Source: Amphiduros pacificus (lineage: Eukaryota > Annelida > Polychaeta > Phyllodocida > Hesionidae). From it: DNA of 64,000 nucleotides. The position numbers and the translations under genes are program-made. The DNA lies in the NCBI GenBank assembly GCA_949316495.1, contig OX439000.1:6388501-6452500 (forward strand), read 5' to 3'. Of this stretch, positions 23,747 to 36,893 are shown in pieces. Under the pieces are notes generated by a model. That model did not search any database. It was not told the origin of the DNA and saw nothing but the letters and a program-made list of their open reading frames with translations. Each line of letters starts with the position of its first letter. Position 1 is the first letter of the stretch.

Positions 23747-24124
23747 ATGGATATTTTATTTTCCAATCGATCAAGATACATTAGCTTACAGCTAGTAATC
23801 GATGACTATCTAAGAGAAATATTTACAATACTTACAGAGTACTGTGTGCTTTGTGGAGCAGTGGACAAATGTTATATGCATCCTAAGAAGCATTTGAGAG
23901 ATGAGTTACCATGTTGCCCTCTGGTGGAATTTGGTGATGCGAGGCCACACTCAATTCAGTTACATTTTCTCGCTTTGTGTGATGTGTTTGCCAGAATTAG
24001 TCTAAGTATGAAGGACGACTCACTATATGTACAGGGCTCAGACAGTCAGACACATACCAGACATGAACAAGCAGGCAGAGGTGATTTCCACATGATATGC
24101 ATGATAGAAAACCCATTAACATGA
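23747..24124 (+). CDS. 125-codon open frame, unknown, doubtful
   Basis: An ATG-started frame of 125 codons in AT-rich DNA is longer than most chance frames here. The peptide contains CVLCGAVDKCYMHPKKH, loosely zinc-knuckle-like in its Cys/His spacing, then an ordinary mixed composition. There is no signal peptide, recognised domain or clear splice site. It could be an orphan gene, an exon of one or noise. Confidence 0.2.
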   Translation: MDILFSNRSRYISLQLVIDDYLREIFTILTEYCVLCGAVDKCYMHPKKHLRDELPCCPLVEFGDARPHSIQLHFLALCDVFARISLSMKDDSLYVQGSDSQTHTRHEQAGRGDFHMICMIENPLT

Positions 24125-24375
24125 CAGACAGATCTCACATCCCAACCGGAGACATTTGTTTAAAGATAGCAATTCTTTGAAGTTGTTTATAAAGAAGGAG
24201 ATATCCTTTCTGTCAGGCATTGTGGTTTCCCTGGATTTGTAGAAGGGTACCAATTACCTTAACTAATTTGTAGGGATTTACTTGCTTGCATCAACAAGTT
24301 CAGGAACAAAAATCAGATTGATCTCTATTCGCCCGATTTTATTGCTGAATTTATTTCTGAAAAAAAAATGTACAA
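24125..24375. other. Short unassigned gap before the tetranucleotide array
   Basis: Nothing recognisable was seen. Confidence 0.5.
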
Positions 24376-24690
<315 letters not shown>

Positions 24691-24815
24691 TTATTTTTTT
24701 TACAAGAGCCTTCAATTTAGCTTTCTTGCTTAATTTGGTTAATTACTTGTAAATACCCAAAGATTATGTGAACCTGTATTTGTTAGAGGGCTCCTGTCTA
24801 TAAATATTGGCCACT

Positions 24816-24960
24816 GGCCATGGCGCAGATAGTTAGAGTGCAAGCCCATTAGCACCAGTTCCTCTGTGGTAATCAACAGGTCATGGGTCCCAAAGGTCGT
24901 GACATTGAATTCATGTTACATTTTCACATATGAGCTGAGGCCCATGCCTAAGGGTTGACT
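24816..24960 (+). mobile_element. tRNA-derived SINE copy
   Basis: It begins GGCCATGGCGCAGATAGTTA then GAGTGC, matching a tRNA D-arm and A-box, followed by GCACCAGTTCCTCTGTGGT and a B-box region GGTCATGGGTCCCAAAGG. It continues with ACATTTTCACATATGAGCTG. The same order occurs in reverse at 6778-6979, which proves a dispersed family. The 3' boundary is estimated. Confidence 0.75.
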
Positions 24961-25049
24961 GGCTGATCCTGAGGTAATAATCATCCTTGATGATGATCTG
25001 TTACTCAGTACACTGTACAAGAGGCCTTATCTGTTTTGTATCAATTTCA

Positions 25050-25965
25050 GACAGTTGAGTTGGGTCATTACAACCAGACAGTTGAGTTGGGTCATCACCA
25101 CCAGACAGTTTAGTTGGGTCATTACCACCAGACAGTGAGGTTGAGTCATCACCACCAGACAGTGAGGTTGGGTCATCACCGCCAGACAGTGAGGTTGAGT
25201 CATCACCACCAGACAGTGAGGTTGAGTCCTCACCACCAGACAGTGAGACTGAGTCATCACCACCAGACAGTGAGGTTGAGTCATCACCAACAGACAGTGA
25301 GGTTGAGTCATCCCCACCAGACAGTGAGGTTGGGTCATCACCACCAGACAGTGAGGTTGGGTCATCACCACCAGACAGTGAGGTTAAGTCATCACCACCA
25401 GACAGTGAGGTTGGGACATCACCACTAGACAGTTGAGTTGAGTCATCACCACCAGACAGTGAGGTTGAGTCATCACCACCAGACAGTGAGGTTGAGTCAT
25501 CACCACCAGACAGTGAGGTTGAGTCCTCACCACCAGACAGTGAGACTGAGTCATCACCGCCAGACAGTGAGGTTGAGTCATCACCACCAGACAGTGAGGT
25601 TGAGTCATCACCACCAGACAGTGAGGTTGGGTCATCACCACCAGACAGTGAGGTTGAGTCATCACCAACAGACAGTGAGGTTGAGTCATCACCACCAGAC
25701 AGTGAGGTTAAGTCATCACCACCAGACAGTGAGGTTAAGTCATCACCACCAGACAGTGAGGTTGGGTCATCACCACCAGACAGTGAGGTTGGGACATCAC
25801 CACACCACCAGACAGTGAGGTTGAGTCATCACCACCAGACAGTGAGGTTGGGACATCACCACACCACCAGACAGTGAGGTTGAGTCATCACCACCAGACA
25901 GTGAGTTTGAGTCATCACCACCAGACAGTGAGGTTGAATCATCACCACCAGACAGTGAGCTTCCA
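25050..25965. repeat. 27-bp minisatellite array, about 34 copies
   Basis: The 27-bp unit holds GAGTCATCACCACCAGACAG followed by TGAGGTT. Two units near 25795-25885 carry a 4-bp insertion giving CACCACACCACCAG. Because 27 is a multiple of three, two plus frames (SHHHQTVRL and VESSPPDSE) and two minus frames stay open for long stretches. The acidic VESSPPDSE frame is interrupted by stops in the early units and near 25434 and is shifted by the 4-bp insertions, so a coding role is not supported. Recurring variants 297 and 378 bp apart show multi-unit duplication. Confidence 0.96.
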
Positions 25966-28900
25966 AAAGTGGACATCTGTTTCATATGCTACCAGTGAGC
26001 AGTACAAATAGATGCCAGAGGCCAAGAATGACAATGACATGGCGGACATAAGCTTTGCTGAAATTCTTAGTTGAGAGAAACCCAACCCCAACCTTGAAAC
26101 CCAACCACCTTTTATTCATAATGACCTGCATATTCACTGGTCTGCATATATCCAGTAGTTATATGTCTCCATTAAATTGATCATCCATTGGCTATGTATT
26201 TCCATCTGGATGCTTTAATCTGTCGATTTGTTTTTTATTGTAAATACATTTGTTTTGCATTTCCATCAAATATTGTACCTATTGCCTTCCTTATTCATTG
26301 GTAATTCCTAGATTTATCCAAATAGGGTTTATATAACCATTAGTTACATATACTGATTAATATGACTTGCAAATGTATTGTTTCTGCTACAACTGCTTGG
26401 GTCAGTCTGAGACACAAGTGGTGCGACCAACTTCTTAAATCAAATCATTGACACTTCTCGCCTTACAACGATCTCAACAAAGCGACAACAGACTATATTT
26501 AAAGTGAACTAATGAAAAATATGTCCTTTGACATACTTTGTAATTGAAGAGTAGCTGTTGTTGCCCTTGTATTGGCTTAAAATGTTTTGAGAGGTTAAAT
26601 AGAAGCCTGTCAACGGGACTCAATGGCCTACTCTATGGATGTTTCTTTTACATTGTCACATTGATATAATGACACAAACAATGGCCTTTGGTAACCAGTC
26701 ATGGGGCACTGGCTGGAAAGAGGACTCAAATATCCACCTTTGTTGACCATGCAGCTTGACAGAAGTCCTAGTATTAGGTATGGCTTGGTCCCAGGTTTGA
26801 ATGTCTTAGGGGGGTAGCTGGGGAGTCAGGAAGCTCCATCTCATCCGTAATATCCACTAGTTCCCTTGTTGTGGATTTTTCCTTGTTGTTTGGGCCAAAC
26901 TGATTTCCTCCTTTTGTCACCGATTTTCAGTTCATGATTAAATGCTGGATAATATTTGCTTCTGGTCTATAGATGCCATTTGTCTTGATGAAACCATCAA
27001 ACCATATTTTATAATATGGTGGGTTGAAAATACCCAGATCATCTGGACATTACATGTATTGTTTGTAATTTAAAAGCTTTTTGGCATGTCACAAGCCATT
27101 ACACGATCATTATTAAGTGTGTATATGTGTGTGAGTATGTTTTAGATTATATCATTGGAACAGAGAGGTCATGCGGAAATGCATTCACATACAAGGTGCA
27201 CTTTTTACTATTACTAACTTTTCTTATTCTAATTTAGTTCTAATTATTTCTTGTAGAATGCAGTCTTATTTCCTATTTTGTTTGCATTATGGAAGCAGAG
27301 GATTATTTGTTTCAGCAATAAAGGTATTGCTCGGAAATGGATAAAATTAAACCAATGTGTTTTTTACTATGTAAACTTAATATTGTAAGAAACGTAATCG
27401 TAATTTTGTATTATTGTTGCTCCAGGGTCGTAATCGAAGGATATTTTTGATTAAGTCCGTTTCAGCTTAATATTGCCAGAAAGTTAGCTGTGATTTTTGC
27501 TTTATTTTACTCTTAATTTATAATCAAATCGATGTGATTATTGACACCGCATTAAAACTTGCTTTAAAATGATTTGCCTTTAAGAATTTTGACGTGAAAG
27601 TGGTCAACCACGAGCTTAAAGGTATGTGCAATAATTGGGTTCTGTATGTAATATAACTTATCAATATTATCATTATTCGCGCAAAAAGGTGCCGCCCATT
27701 TATACCAACTATCTCCAAGCTTTAATCTATATTTCTACGAAAGGTCGTAATTACAATGCAAACACACACACTATTAAGGGAAGCACATTTATTTTCGTGA
27801 CTCATTTAAAGCAGAGCATGTACAAGGGATGCTGTTTCCATATGAATATGATATAATCAATAATATTAATGATAGAAACGAGTCATTTAAATTAATTTCC
27901 CTTTACTTTTCATCAGTTTTCTTACTGGGCTCTTCCCATACAATATAAGAATTTCTGTGCAGGTTTTGTATGTTTAGTGGCGCAATGACAAATAAAACAT
28001 AAATCATTGAAAGTAATCTAAAAGAGACTTCCATGTTGGTGCTTGATTATTATGGTATGTTGGACACGGAACCATATCGCATACAGATTGCTGGTGCCAT
28101 GTAACTATATCCATCATTAAATAGAACAGTAGGCAATTAACACATATGTTGAATAGCGCTATTCTATCATATTCACAATTTCCAGTATGTTTGGTAGGGA
28201 ATTGTGACACAACAGAAAGGAATATAGGAATAGGAAAAAATGATATAACATATAATAACAATAATAATAAAATATAGTGATATAATATATAATGACAACA
28301 ATAAAAGTATCTTGTTTAGTATTATGACACCTCCCAGATACACTGTAGTGCATTTGATAGAAAAAATACAGTGTATACAGTGTCTATTGTATAAAAATAC
28401 AGTGTAAAAAATACAGTGTATTCATTTCTCACTGCTCGAGTGGGCCATGTTTCCATTTGGTGTGCTAAAATATGTAACGCATGGTGAAATTCTGTAAACA
28501 TGTAAGTTTGGCTCATTGCAGAAAAAAGTTGATTAACATGTCATTTAATTTAATCGGTTTATTACACCAATAAGAGTATTTCTATTCTTTTCAAGATTCT
28601 CGAAATAATCATTTGTCATGTGCACTTGTTTCCAGAATATTAATATATTCCTTTTAGAACATACAAAATTGTAGTCATCATTGTCATGTCTACAAACCTA
28701 TCCCAGCATGCATTGTACATGACACATTGGACACCTGGTAGATTACAAATGTTGAAACTCGAAAAATGATCTGCAGTGAAGAACGGTACTCACGAGAAAC
28801 ATCACACAATACACATTATATAACGGCTCTTGACGAACACGTGGCTAATTTTCTCCGTCTCTGTAAAAATGACCACAAATTAACTACACACTTGTTGATG

Positions 28901-30040
28901 CACATAAGATAAAATTTATGATTTTTGAAAGGAATGTCGAAGGAATGTTATATTTCAGACCGCTGAATGTTTGCGTTTCAAGGCCTCCAGACAGACTCAT
29001 TTAGCACTTCCTGTCTTGGCTCGCATCTTAAAAAAGATTTAGTGAAGTGGAAATCTGGAGCCTGGGTACCAGTCTGCCGTAATTTGGCAGGAGACAAGTC
29101 AATGTGGTATTCTTCCTCGGTGAAAACATTAATTTGTGTAGGAAGGTCATTCGCGATATTTTTCTGCAGTGAGAGTCTTGTTATGACAGTGTTGTGGATT
29201 GGGAGTACGGGATATTCTTGGCTTTATTCCCATGATACATGTGTCTTATACGGGAACACATTTGGCAGGTGAGCAATATCTTCAGCAGCTGTCTCCGAGT
29301 GTTGTGTGTTCGCTTCACTCTGTCCGTGAGAAGCCATGCAGAACAAAGCTCGGTCCTTTTTTTCTGGATCTAACCAAAGTGTTTTTTTTTTTACCAAACA
29401 AATGGGAGAGAGTAATCATCAAAGAAATGAACTCCACTATCAAAGCTTTGATGGTGAGAATGACTGGGCACATGACAGGTTGCTTCCTCGTGTGTCGCAG
29501 CAACTATTGTCCACCAAAAAGGTCATTTTTGGTAGACATCGATATTTCATTGTATTAAATAATGCTTGGCCGACATTGATGTCAAGGACCCAAACTGCTC
29601 CAATGTAAAGTGATTGCAGGTCCCACTGGACGTGAACAGATGAAATCCACACATAATATTGACTAATATTTCATAATGACGATTTAAATAGGGCCTGCTA
29701 TTTTGTGAGATGAGTGGTTGGAGGCCGACAGCTGGGATGTTGCCCTTTTTGTCTGTCAGATGACCTTGCCGCGCATCACAACCAGGATGCATCGACAAAG
29801 GTCTACCTTGACACAGGGAAAACAATATTAATGTCTTTCTCATCAATTGCAATGAAATGAAATGTGTTTTGGGGTCCCCCCTGTTGTGTGTGCCACCCCT
29901 GATTAGTTAGCAAATTAGATGATTCAAGTAGTTGAGAGAGGCTAATGGGCCATGGAGGGGCAGGGCAGCAGACAGTGTGAGGTATCCACCCTGTATTGTG
30001 AGAAAGAGCACGTGTGTGATGCACGCGGTAAGCAGGGCAT
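25966..30040. other. Unassigned AT-rich sequence
   Basis: About 4 kb without a recognised gene or array. A perfect 8-bp inverted repeat with a 4-base loop, ACCATATT-TTAT-AATATGGT, lies at 27001-27020. Minus-strand frames near 28000-28500 and plus-strand frames near 28967-29600 are AT-driven or lack family resemblance. One ends at GGCAG|GTGAGC near 29270, which is not enough to call an exon. Confidence 0.45.
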
Positions 30041-30300
30041 GCACGCACATGCACACCCTGAAGCAGTGATGAGTGGCGGTGATGACGAGGGTTGTTGGGC
30101 ATCCCGGGAGAGTGCTAAGAAGTGGGCGCTGTGTTGTGGATGGTGGGGCTGCACGCCATGCTGCGGCCGCCCGCCGTCTGCCTGCTGAGGCTGCCAAACG
30201 CACCAAGCCGGCGGTACTACCTAATAGCCTCGCTCCAAATAATCCATGCTCTCTATCAACAGACTTTGTCAACACGATTATATTGATAACATTACTACCA
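30041..30300 (+). other. GC/CpG-rich islet ending at a consensus splice donor
   Basis: This 260-bp stretch is much richer in G+C and CpG than its surroundings (GCTGCGGCCGCCCGCCGTC near 30160). It ends in ACTACCAG|GTAAGTGTG at 30301, an excellent donor. Open frames cross it on both strands but none has a recognised domain. It could be a first exon with a CpG-type promoter, or simply a local composition change. Confidence 0.3.
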
Positions 30301-32176
30301 GGTAAGTGTGTGATTCGTTTCCGAGGTTTGTTTGTAACTGGGGTACAATATCGTGGGTGTCCACAGGCGCTTTGGGAACGCAAGGCACGCTGCTGGGGTC
30401 TGGGTGTACGGGTGCTGACATGTTGCTAACTTCGTGTGTACAAACTCTGCACACACTTAACGCAAACATTTACCTGGGATTAAAGCATGACGTCAAGCTG
30501 ATTGAAATTGTCCTGCAGGAATACAAACCCTACCTTCATGGATACCATCGGCCTTGTGTCGCAAATGATTGGTCACCCATTGTTGCACCACATTTTTTAC
30601 ACGTCGGAGGCATTGTTTTGAAGACAAAAGCTGGAATGGTGGGCAGTTATTGCAGACAACTGCAATCCCCGCCAAGACATTTTACACCAGATAAAAGGTA
30701 AAACATACGATGATTCAACAATATGCGAAAACTTCTATCAAACCAGTTTCATTACATGACATTACATATAATACCTTTATAGAATAGATCATAGATGGGT
30801 CCTCAAGGCAGGACAAAGGTGCATGCATGATGAGGGATGGTGACAGGCAAGTAAATATGTAGACATGTACAAATGATCCTCTTGATTTCCTTTGTGGAAA
30901 TTGTTTGTCTGTTAAACAAGACAAATCCGCTGTCATTTGATGACGTCAGGAAAAGCATTGTTTGTGGGCAGTTTAAGACAATATAGCTATCTGTCTTTGG
31001 AATAAATATAAACTAATATGGATAGGAATATATGAACCAAATATATATCTCTCTGGAATACAACCGTTACCTAAGACCGTTTCTGTTTGTTAAATCGTTG
31101 GCTATTTTATACTGGAACAGAAAGAGGTGTTGTGTGAAACACCATGCAAAGCCAACATCAAAGTCTTAATATTTGATGCGCTGTTGTCAACAGCGCTGAA
31201 ATAAACAGGCTACCATTAAGGATGGCTTTGGGTCAGGATATGGGGGGATCTCGTCTAATATCTTACTCAGGTATATGGTCTGCTCTTTGATCTGTGGGGG
31301 ATTGGTGGGATCATTCAGAGGGACGCTTGTCTGGACTGGACAGTTGTAAGTGTAGAAGCGTAGGATTCCTGTCGAGCTGAGGCTTCCATGCCTGGCTGAG
31401 GTCATCACCGCAGAAACAGCGGCCATGACTTGTCCATGGCTCTGAGAATCCATCACAGGTATACTTCAACCAGATTATCTGCTCCAAGCGTTCATATAAA
31501 GTGGTGAGAGTGGATAATACGTAGAGTCTGTGCTCATAAATTGCTTTCTATGGGATCATAGCTAAGCAAATACGTGTGGTTTGAAACACTGGACATTAAG
31601 CATCTCATAACTCACACAAATAGACACTCAACATTCATTAGAACAACTCAACAAGAAATCAATGAGGCAATCTGGGATCTATTTTGAATTGGACGTTAAG
31701 TAAGACAGATAGCATATGAGAGACAATTTCCATCTAGATGGGTGATAGCCCATTCTCTGTGCACGAGGTGTGCTTTATTTCTGGTCCTGTGTCACAAATC
31801 AGTAAACTATCATGGGCATCACATCACGAGACCAACCACCATCCATCTGCCCCCACTTCCCAAGCCTGCTTGCATGCTCATCAAACTAGCCTTCTTTCAG
31901 TGAAATATGAAGATACAAAGAAATAGATTGTCTGTTGCAGATGTCAGGCTTAATAATTATTGTTATCTTACGAAGCACGCCGTGAGGTGTTTTTGTCAAA
32001 GAGCTTCTGTTGCTTTCTCCCGCAGAGATTATCGTTTTGTCTCAGCTAACACTGTCTTTGTTATGCCTTTTGTTGACTATCGCCAATGCCATATCAAGTT
32101 TCTTTTCTGAGTTCTATTTTCGTGCGTTCTAAAATAATGTGATTGACTCTTTGACAATAACCAAACAATCACATTG
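30301..32176. other. Unassigned sequence, with a weak exon candidate at 30520-30700
   Basis: At 30509-30519 GTCCTGCAG resembles an acceptor. An open frame follows to AAAAG|GTAAAA at about 30698. The peptide is not recognised. A CRE-like word TGACGTCA sits at about 30489. From 30700 to 32176 nothing is recognised. Confidence 0.35.
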
Positions 32177-32522
32177 CTTACTTAGGATTCATGAGAATAG
32201 ATCCCAGTTATGATAACTTGGCATGGCCCATTGCTTACTTGTGATTCATGAGAATAGATCCCAATTATGATAACATGGCATGGCCCATTGCTTACTTGTA
32301 ATTCATGAGAATAGATCCCAATTATGATAACTTGGCATGGTCCATTGATTACTTGTGATTCATGAGAATAGATTACAATCATGATAACATGGCATGGCCC
32401 ATTGCTTACTTGTGATTCATGAGAATATATCCCAATTATGATAACTTGGCATGGCCCATTGCTTACTTGTAATTCGTGAGAATAGATCCCAATTATGATA
32501 ACTTGGCATGGCCCATTGCTTT
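32177..32522. repeat. 57-bp tandem repeat, six copies
   Basis: Six 57-bp units hold CTTACTTGTGATTCATGAGA and later GATAACTTGGCATGGCCCAT. Divergence is a few bases per unit. As 57 is a multiple of three, minus-strand frames cross it but are artefacts. Confidence 0.97.
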
Positions 32523-35084
32523 CTAATGATGTGCGTGTGTCTGTTTGTTACCTCTTTTCCTTTATTAGTTAGTTTGTCCCCTGGAAGGCACATAAGGTTA
32601 CATAATATCAGGGACATGGGGGGATTGACCCTTTGATCCTTGGTTGCTGGTTACATAAACTTATGTAACATCGGGGGTGTGGGTCTGTGATCTTTTGGAT
32701 TGCTGGGTAACTGTGACTAAGAAAGGCAGTGATCAGATCCCAATCTTATCACATATAGTCTCTCTATTATTGCTATCTTTACTCAATTCAGCTGCATGCA
32801 TGTACAGCTAGCATGTCCCAGCTGGAAGACCTATTGACCTACAATTGAACCATCAATGCTAACAATACCCTCTTACTTAGCTGCTGCTAGTATTGAGTGT
32901 TGTATATTATGTAAATGCATTATTCAAGCAGTATCTTGCACAGTGTGTCCCCCTTCCAAGGACACTTAGTGCACAATGAAACCAATAACAATCTAGAAAG
33001 AAATGTCAATACGTGTGGTGTCATGACTGCAGCAAGTGAAAGCATCTATGTCATCAGTTCAGATATAAACCAAAGCAGTGTATATAGTATCCCTGGAATC
33101 TGACTCCAGCCATGTATACTATTAGGTTTGTCACCACAGATTATTACAGTACCAATGTGACACTTGTCACAAGGTATCTAGTTTAGGTTCACTGGAGTGG
33201 ATCACAGTCTGAATTCATTGACATAACCCATTCTTTGACATAACCCATGATTTATCCATAGATTAGATACCAATAATGATACCTTGATATTATGACTTGT
33301 TGCTTACTATATATTCATATATTTATATCTAGTCCATACTTGCAACAGGATGATGCACTAAATAAATATGACATTGCTTCATCCTTTTAACTCAGATAAT
33401 CTGATAGGAGACAGCTGCAGCTTCTCAGTAAGTCTGGCATTGATGCAAGCAGAAGTGATGATTGTATTATGCCGAGAGGTGCTGTGTGCAATTAATGTTT
33501 GTGCTACTCTGTGACATAACCCACACAACATATCATTCCATGATATAATACAAAGAGCTATAATGAAATTAGGGATAATGGCATTATGTGCAGACGTGGC
33601 AGGGACATGTTCTGGATGCAATGTCTTTCATTATCACCAAAGGAAGTCATAATACTTAATCATGAAAATCATTACCCTCATCCGAATTTAAATAGGTATA
33701 ATACAATATATCGTATATTTCATAGTGATCTGCAGTGTAAAAAGAATATGTCATGCTTTGGGACAGCTATACTAATTCTATATGAAGTGTCATTGAATTT
33801 ATTTCATAGCAGGACTAACAAGGTCAGTTATTTAATATTCTGTGAGTGTTGCAAGACTTGAATAGCTATACTAGTATATGATTCGTATATAATTTGGCTC
33901 TCAGTTGGGTCAGGGAGATGTTTAATGAGTGCAGAAATCATGGTGTTTTTTATTCACAAGAATATCTATTGTTACCGGCTTTGATTAACATCAGACATGC
34001 CATGTTGACTGACACAGGGATTAAATTGTGTCACATGTTTATTATTTTCATAAGTTCAAAAGACTAATTAAACACGCCTCAGTTGTCATCATCGTAACCA
34101 GGAAGAAGAAAATGTAACATGTTATGTCTGCCTAGTCTTGAAATGTCAATGCATGATTTGACTCTAAAATATTATTATACACTATTTGCAATAAAGAATG
34201 ATTTACAAAGACAAGATGCCCAGTTTAAAGGGTTATGGCAGTTTTTTTAGATTTGATACAAATTTGGTTCAAAATGCTTTCACAAATCGTTAAAAAGTCT
34301 TAACTGAGGTATGATCTATTTGTGCAACAATTGGCATTAAAACATATCTGAACCAAAATTCAACAAGTAAATAAAGCTTCAGACACAGGAAATGTACTAG
34401 TCATTCCTCAATACTTTTTCAACAGAATTTGATGGCAAATATCTTTTTGTTAAATCCGGTAATAGGTCTTGACACATGGTGTACAAATCTTGATTTATTA
34501 ACCTATTCCAGTGCTGTTCTGTTCAGTTGTAACCCAGTGCTTGTCGCTGTACAAATCCATGTCATTCTTGATTGTATACAATGAATTGGCAATATGAAAC
34601 AAACTATTTTTAATGTCAAAATGGCTTCCATGATGTCAAACATTTGCTGCCATGGCAACAATATATTAACAAAAGAAATATGATGTCACACCTAAAGACA
34701 TGTTTTGCTTCCTTTTAATTTCGCAGTAAAAAAATGTTAATAAGGGGCAGCATGATAAGATAGTGTTATGGAACATTAAGGCAGGCTTGACTGTGCAACT
34801 GTCAATGCGTGTTGGATGGGCAGCTTGCCACCCCCATCTTCACAGGCAGACAGGCTGCTACAGTAGTGTTAGGTGCTGACCACGTTGGCAAAAAAGTACA
34901 TACTTGCAGTCCTTTACAGTACACTTGACACGAGTCCAGTACCAGGGTGAGATATGTGTTCAGTATCTTGGTAAGAAAAAACATCCAACATCTTGGTACG
35001 ATACATGTTCAGTATCGACCCACTTGTGACCCACATGTCCTCTGTAGTAGGTATTAGACTGCCTAACACGTGTCCACCCAGCCT
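32523..35084. other. Unassigned AT-rich sequence
   Basis: About 2.5 kb with no recognised gene or array. Weak internal similarity of ACATAAGGTTACATAATATC to ACATAAACTTATGTAACATC near 32590-32670 suggests an old local duplication. Confidence 0.45.
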
Positions 35085-35465
35085 TAAAGCTTTCATGAAA
35101 TCAGATTTTCAAGATCTTTTTCCTAACAAAATATATATGTTTGCACCCTAGACTTTGTGATCAAATATTATTACTCATCATATTACCCATACACAGGTTT
35201 CTGTGACAGGAGACATGCCTTTTGCCAAAATCTAAACCATCCATTGACCTCTTTGTCAACAAAACTTGCTTCGTTGAAGTAAAGGTTTGCTAACAATGGG
35301 GCACATTTAGAATGGAACACTAAAGTGATATGGCTTACAGAGACATATATGTACATTGATTTTTGTCAATTGATACAGGCCAAACACCCTTGGACCACAA
35401 CAATCCCAAATCTCTGTAAAATGGCCTGTGACCTTTGTGATCTCCTGAAAACTTAAGAGCAAATG
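35085..35465 (+). repeat. Dispersed repeat family X, longer copy
   Basis: The segment aligns along most of its length with 63060-63470. Shared words in order are TTCATGAAAT, ATTACCCATNNNCA, TTTCTGTGA, CTTTGTCAACAAA, GCTNACAATNGNGCAC, CTTACAGA and TCTGTAAAATNGCCTGTG. Divergence is high, so the copies are old. No ORF, tRNA-like head or clear termini identify its class. Confidence 0.75.
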
Positions 35466-35479
35466 CAGGCACATGTCCA

Positions 35480-36340
35480 TTGTCCAAAGTAATCAGGGAT
35501 GCAGAATACGCCAAGCTGACATCCTTACAGGGCCTGTGGCCTGCCAGCAAAAGCATCCGGGTCCAGCAATCATGCCCCACAAGAGCTTTAAGCACAACTG
35601 CCTTTCAGTCAGATGACGAGAGAAGACAAGTGACACAGAAGGTGAGGCCAGTTGTGAGGCCGTTGACCCTAGTAGCAATGATGTACCTCCGGAACCACTG
35701 TAGCCTCGGCAACAGACACTGTTCGGGCCCCATTCAGCCTATTCCTGTTTGAAAGTGGAAAAAACTTTACCAGTGCTGAGCAATACTGTCACCATCTGCC
35801 AAGCGCAAAGGAATCTGTATTTGAGATGACTGCAGTCAAACCTTCTGCATCGATGTATCCAAGATGCAGAAGCATCAGCCACAGGACACCTGAATGCCCC
35901 TTACAGTCATCATGAATCCATAAAGGAATGCATCAGTCAATCAGAAGTGTGCAATAACTTCAACAATCTCAATTGGACATATAAGATATGCCAAAGAGTT
36001 CAGGCATGCCACTAGTGTCGAGGGTCCTTCCCTTATGAACTGTGAACAACGCAAGGGAAGTGTGCCTCAGGATCAACCAAATATGTCCTGAATTTGGTGA
36101 GAATGAAGAGATAGAGACATCAAAAACAACATCCATTATTTGGACGACTATTTGACTGTCTCAGCAACACCTGCGATATGCCACACATCACCACTGAACA
36201 CCATCACAGGTTCTTGTAAAATGGTATATTTTGACATTCAAGACGAGGAGACAAACGGGCTAGTCAGTTTTTAGAATTCCTTGGTATTGTTAACGCAATC
36301 AACAAACAATGCGACCAGAATGGCAGGCATTAAGATATAA
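35480..36340 (+). mobile_element. Decayed DIRS-like retroelement fossil (reverse-transcriptase region)
   Basis: The right half carries a YLDD-type reverse-transcriptase catalytic motif near 36134-36160 and, about 110 bases on, an FLGI-type motif near 36268-36294. The wording around them most resembles DIRS-type tyrosine-recombinase retroelements. The left half has coding-like composition that may be the upstream part of the same element. The copy is badly broken, with several interruptions, and no terminal repeats were found. It is clearly ancient. Assignment to DIRS rather than another reverse-transcribing family is tentative. Confidence 0.5.
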
Positions 36341-36893
36341 ATACCCTCCTGGGCCAAACTGCTATATCTGAAAGCGATTTACATATGTCATTACCTATTC
36401 CTGTGATGATAGACTTCTTCTAAGCTGTTTTGTGTTTATATTAGATAATCCAGATATTAGATATATCAAGACCAGACTTAATTCAATAGCAGTGCCACAA
36501 TGTATCACATATTTTATTAATCATAAAAGTTAACAAAATAATATAACCTTTAGTGTTGTTAAGTTGAGGTTGTAAGATCCAAGGTTCATGGAGGAATGTG
36601 TCTGTTACATTTATAACAAGCATATCATTTAAGGTTCGGGTGTTCGAATGGCCGATAAACAGGGACTACATTGTACCTCAGACTACAGTTGTTGGTCGGC
36701 CTTTGCGGAGGCCGGCCACTTGGGGTCGCCGAGAGTGGCAATCCACAGCTCGTCCGTGTCTCTGTGCTATATACTGATACAAGGTATGCCACTGGGAGGA
36801 CAGAATGGACACACTGCCTTGCGTTACAAACTCAACATATTTACAAGTCACAAAATTAAGTAAATCAAATCCTACACCTTTATGTGATTCATA
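36341..36893. other. Unassigned sequence
   Basis: No gene is recognised. A GC-rich patch with GGCGGAGGCCGGCC-like self-complementary words lies near 36695-36720. A TTCGAATGG word near 36641 is B-box-like but has no A-box partner. Confidence 0.4.

Noticed and set aside
25027-25985. SHHHQTVRL, VESSPPDSE, MTQPHCLVV and SLSGGDDST repeat peptides
   Set aside because: Frames of the 27-bp minisatellite. The most protein-like one (VESSPPDSE) meets stops in early units and is shifted by two 4-bp insertions.
29907-30383. 158-codon minus-strand frame over the GC-rich islet
   Set aside because: Arginine/alanine-rich composition is explained by GC content; there is no domain, and a good donor lies on the opposite strand.
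32182-32617. Minus-strand frames with IYSHESQVSNGPCQV repeats
   Set aside because: 57-bp tandem repeat whose length is a multiple of three.
36625-36650. tRNA B-box-like GGTGTTCGAATGG
   Set aside because: No A-box or cloverleaf pairing in the flanks.
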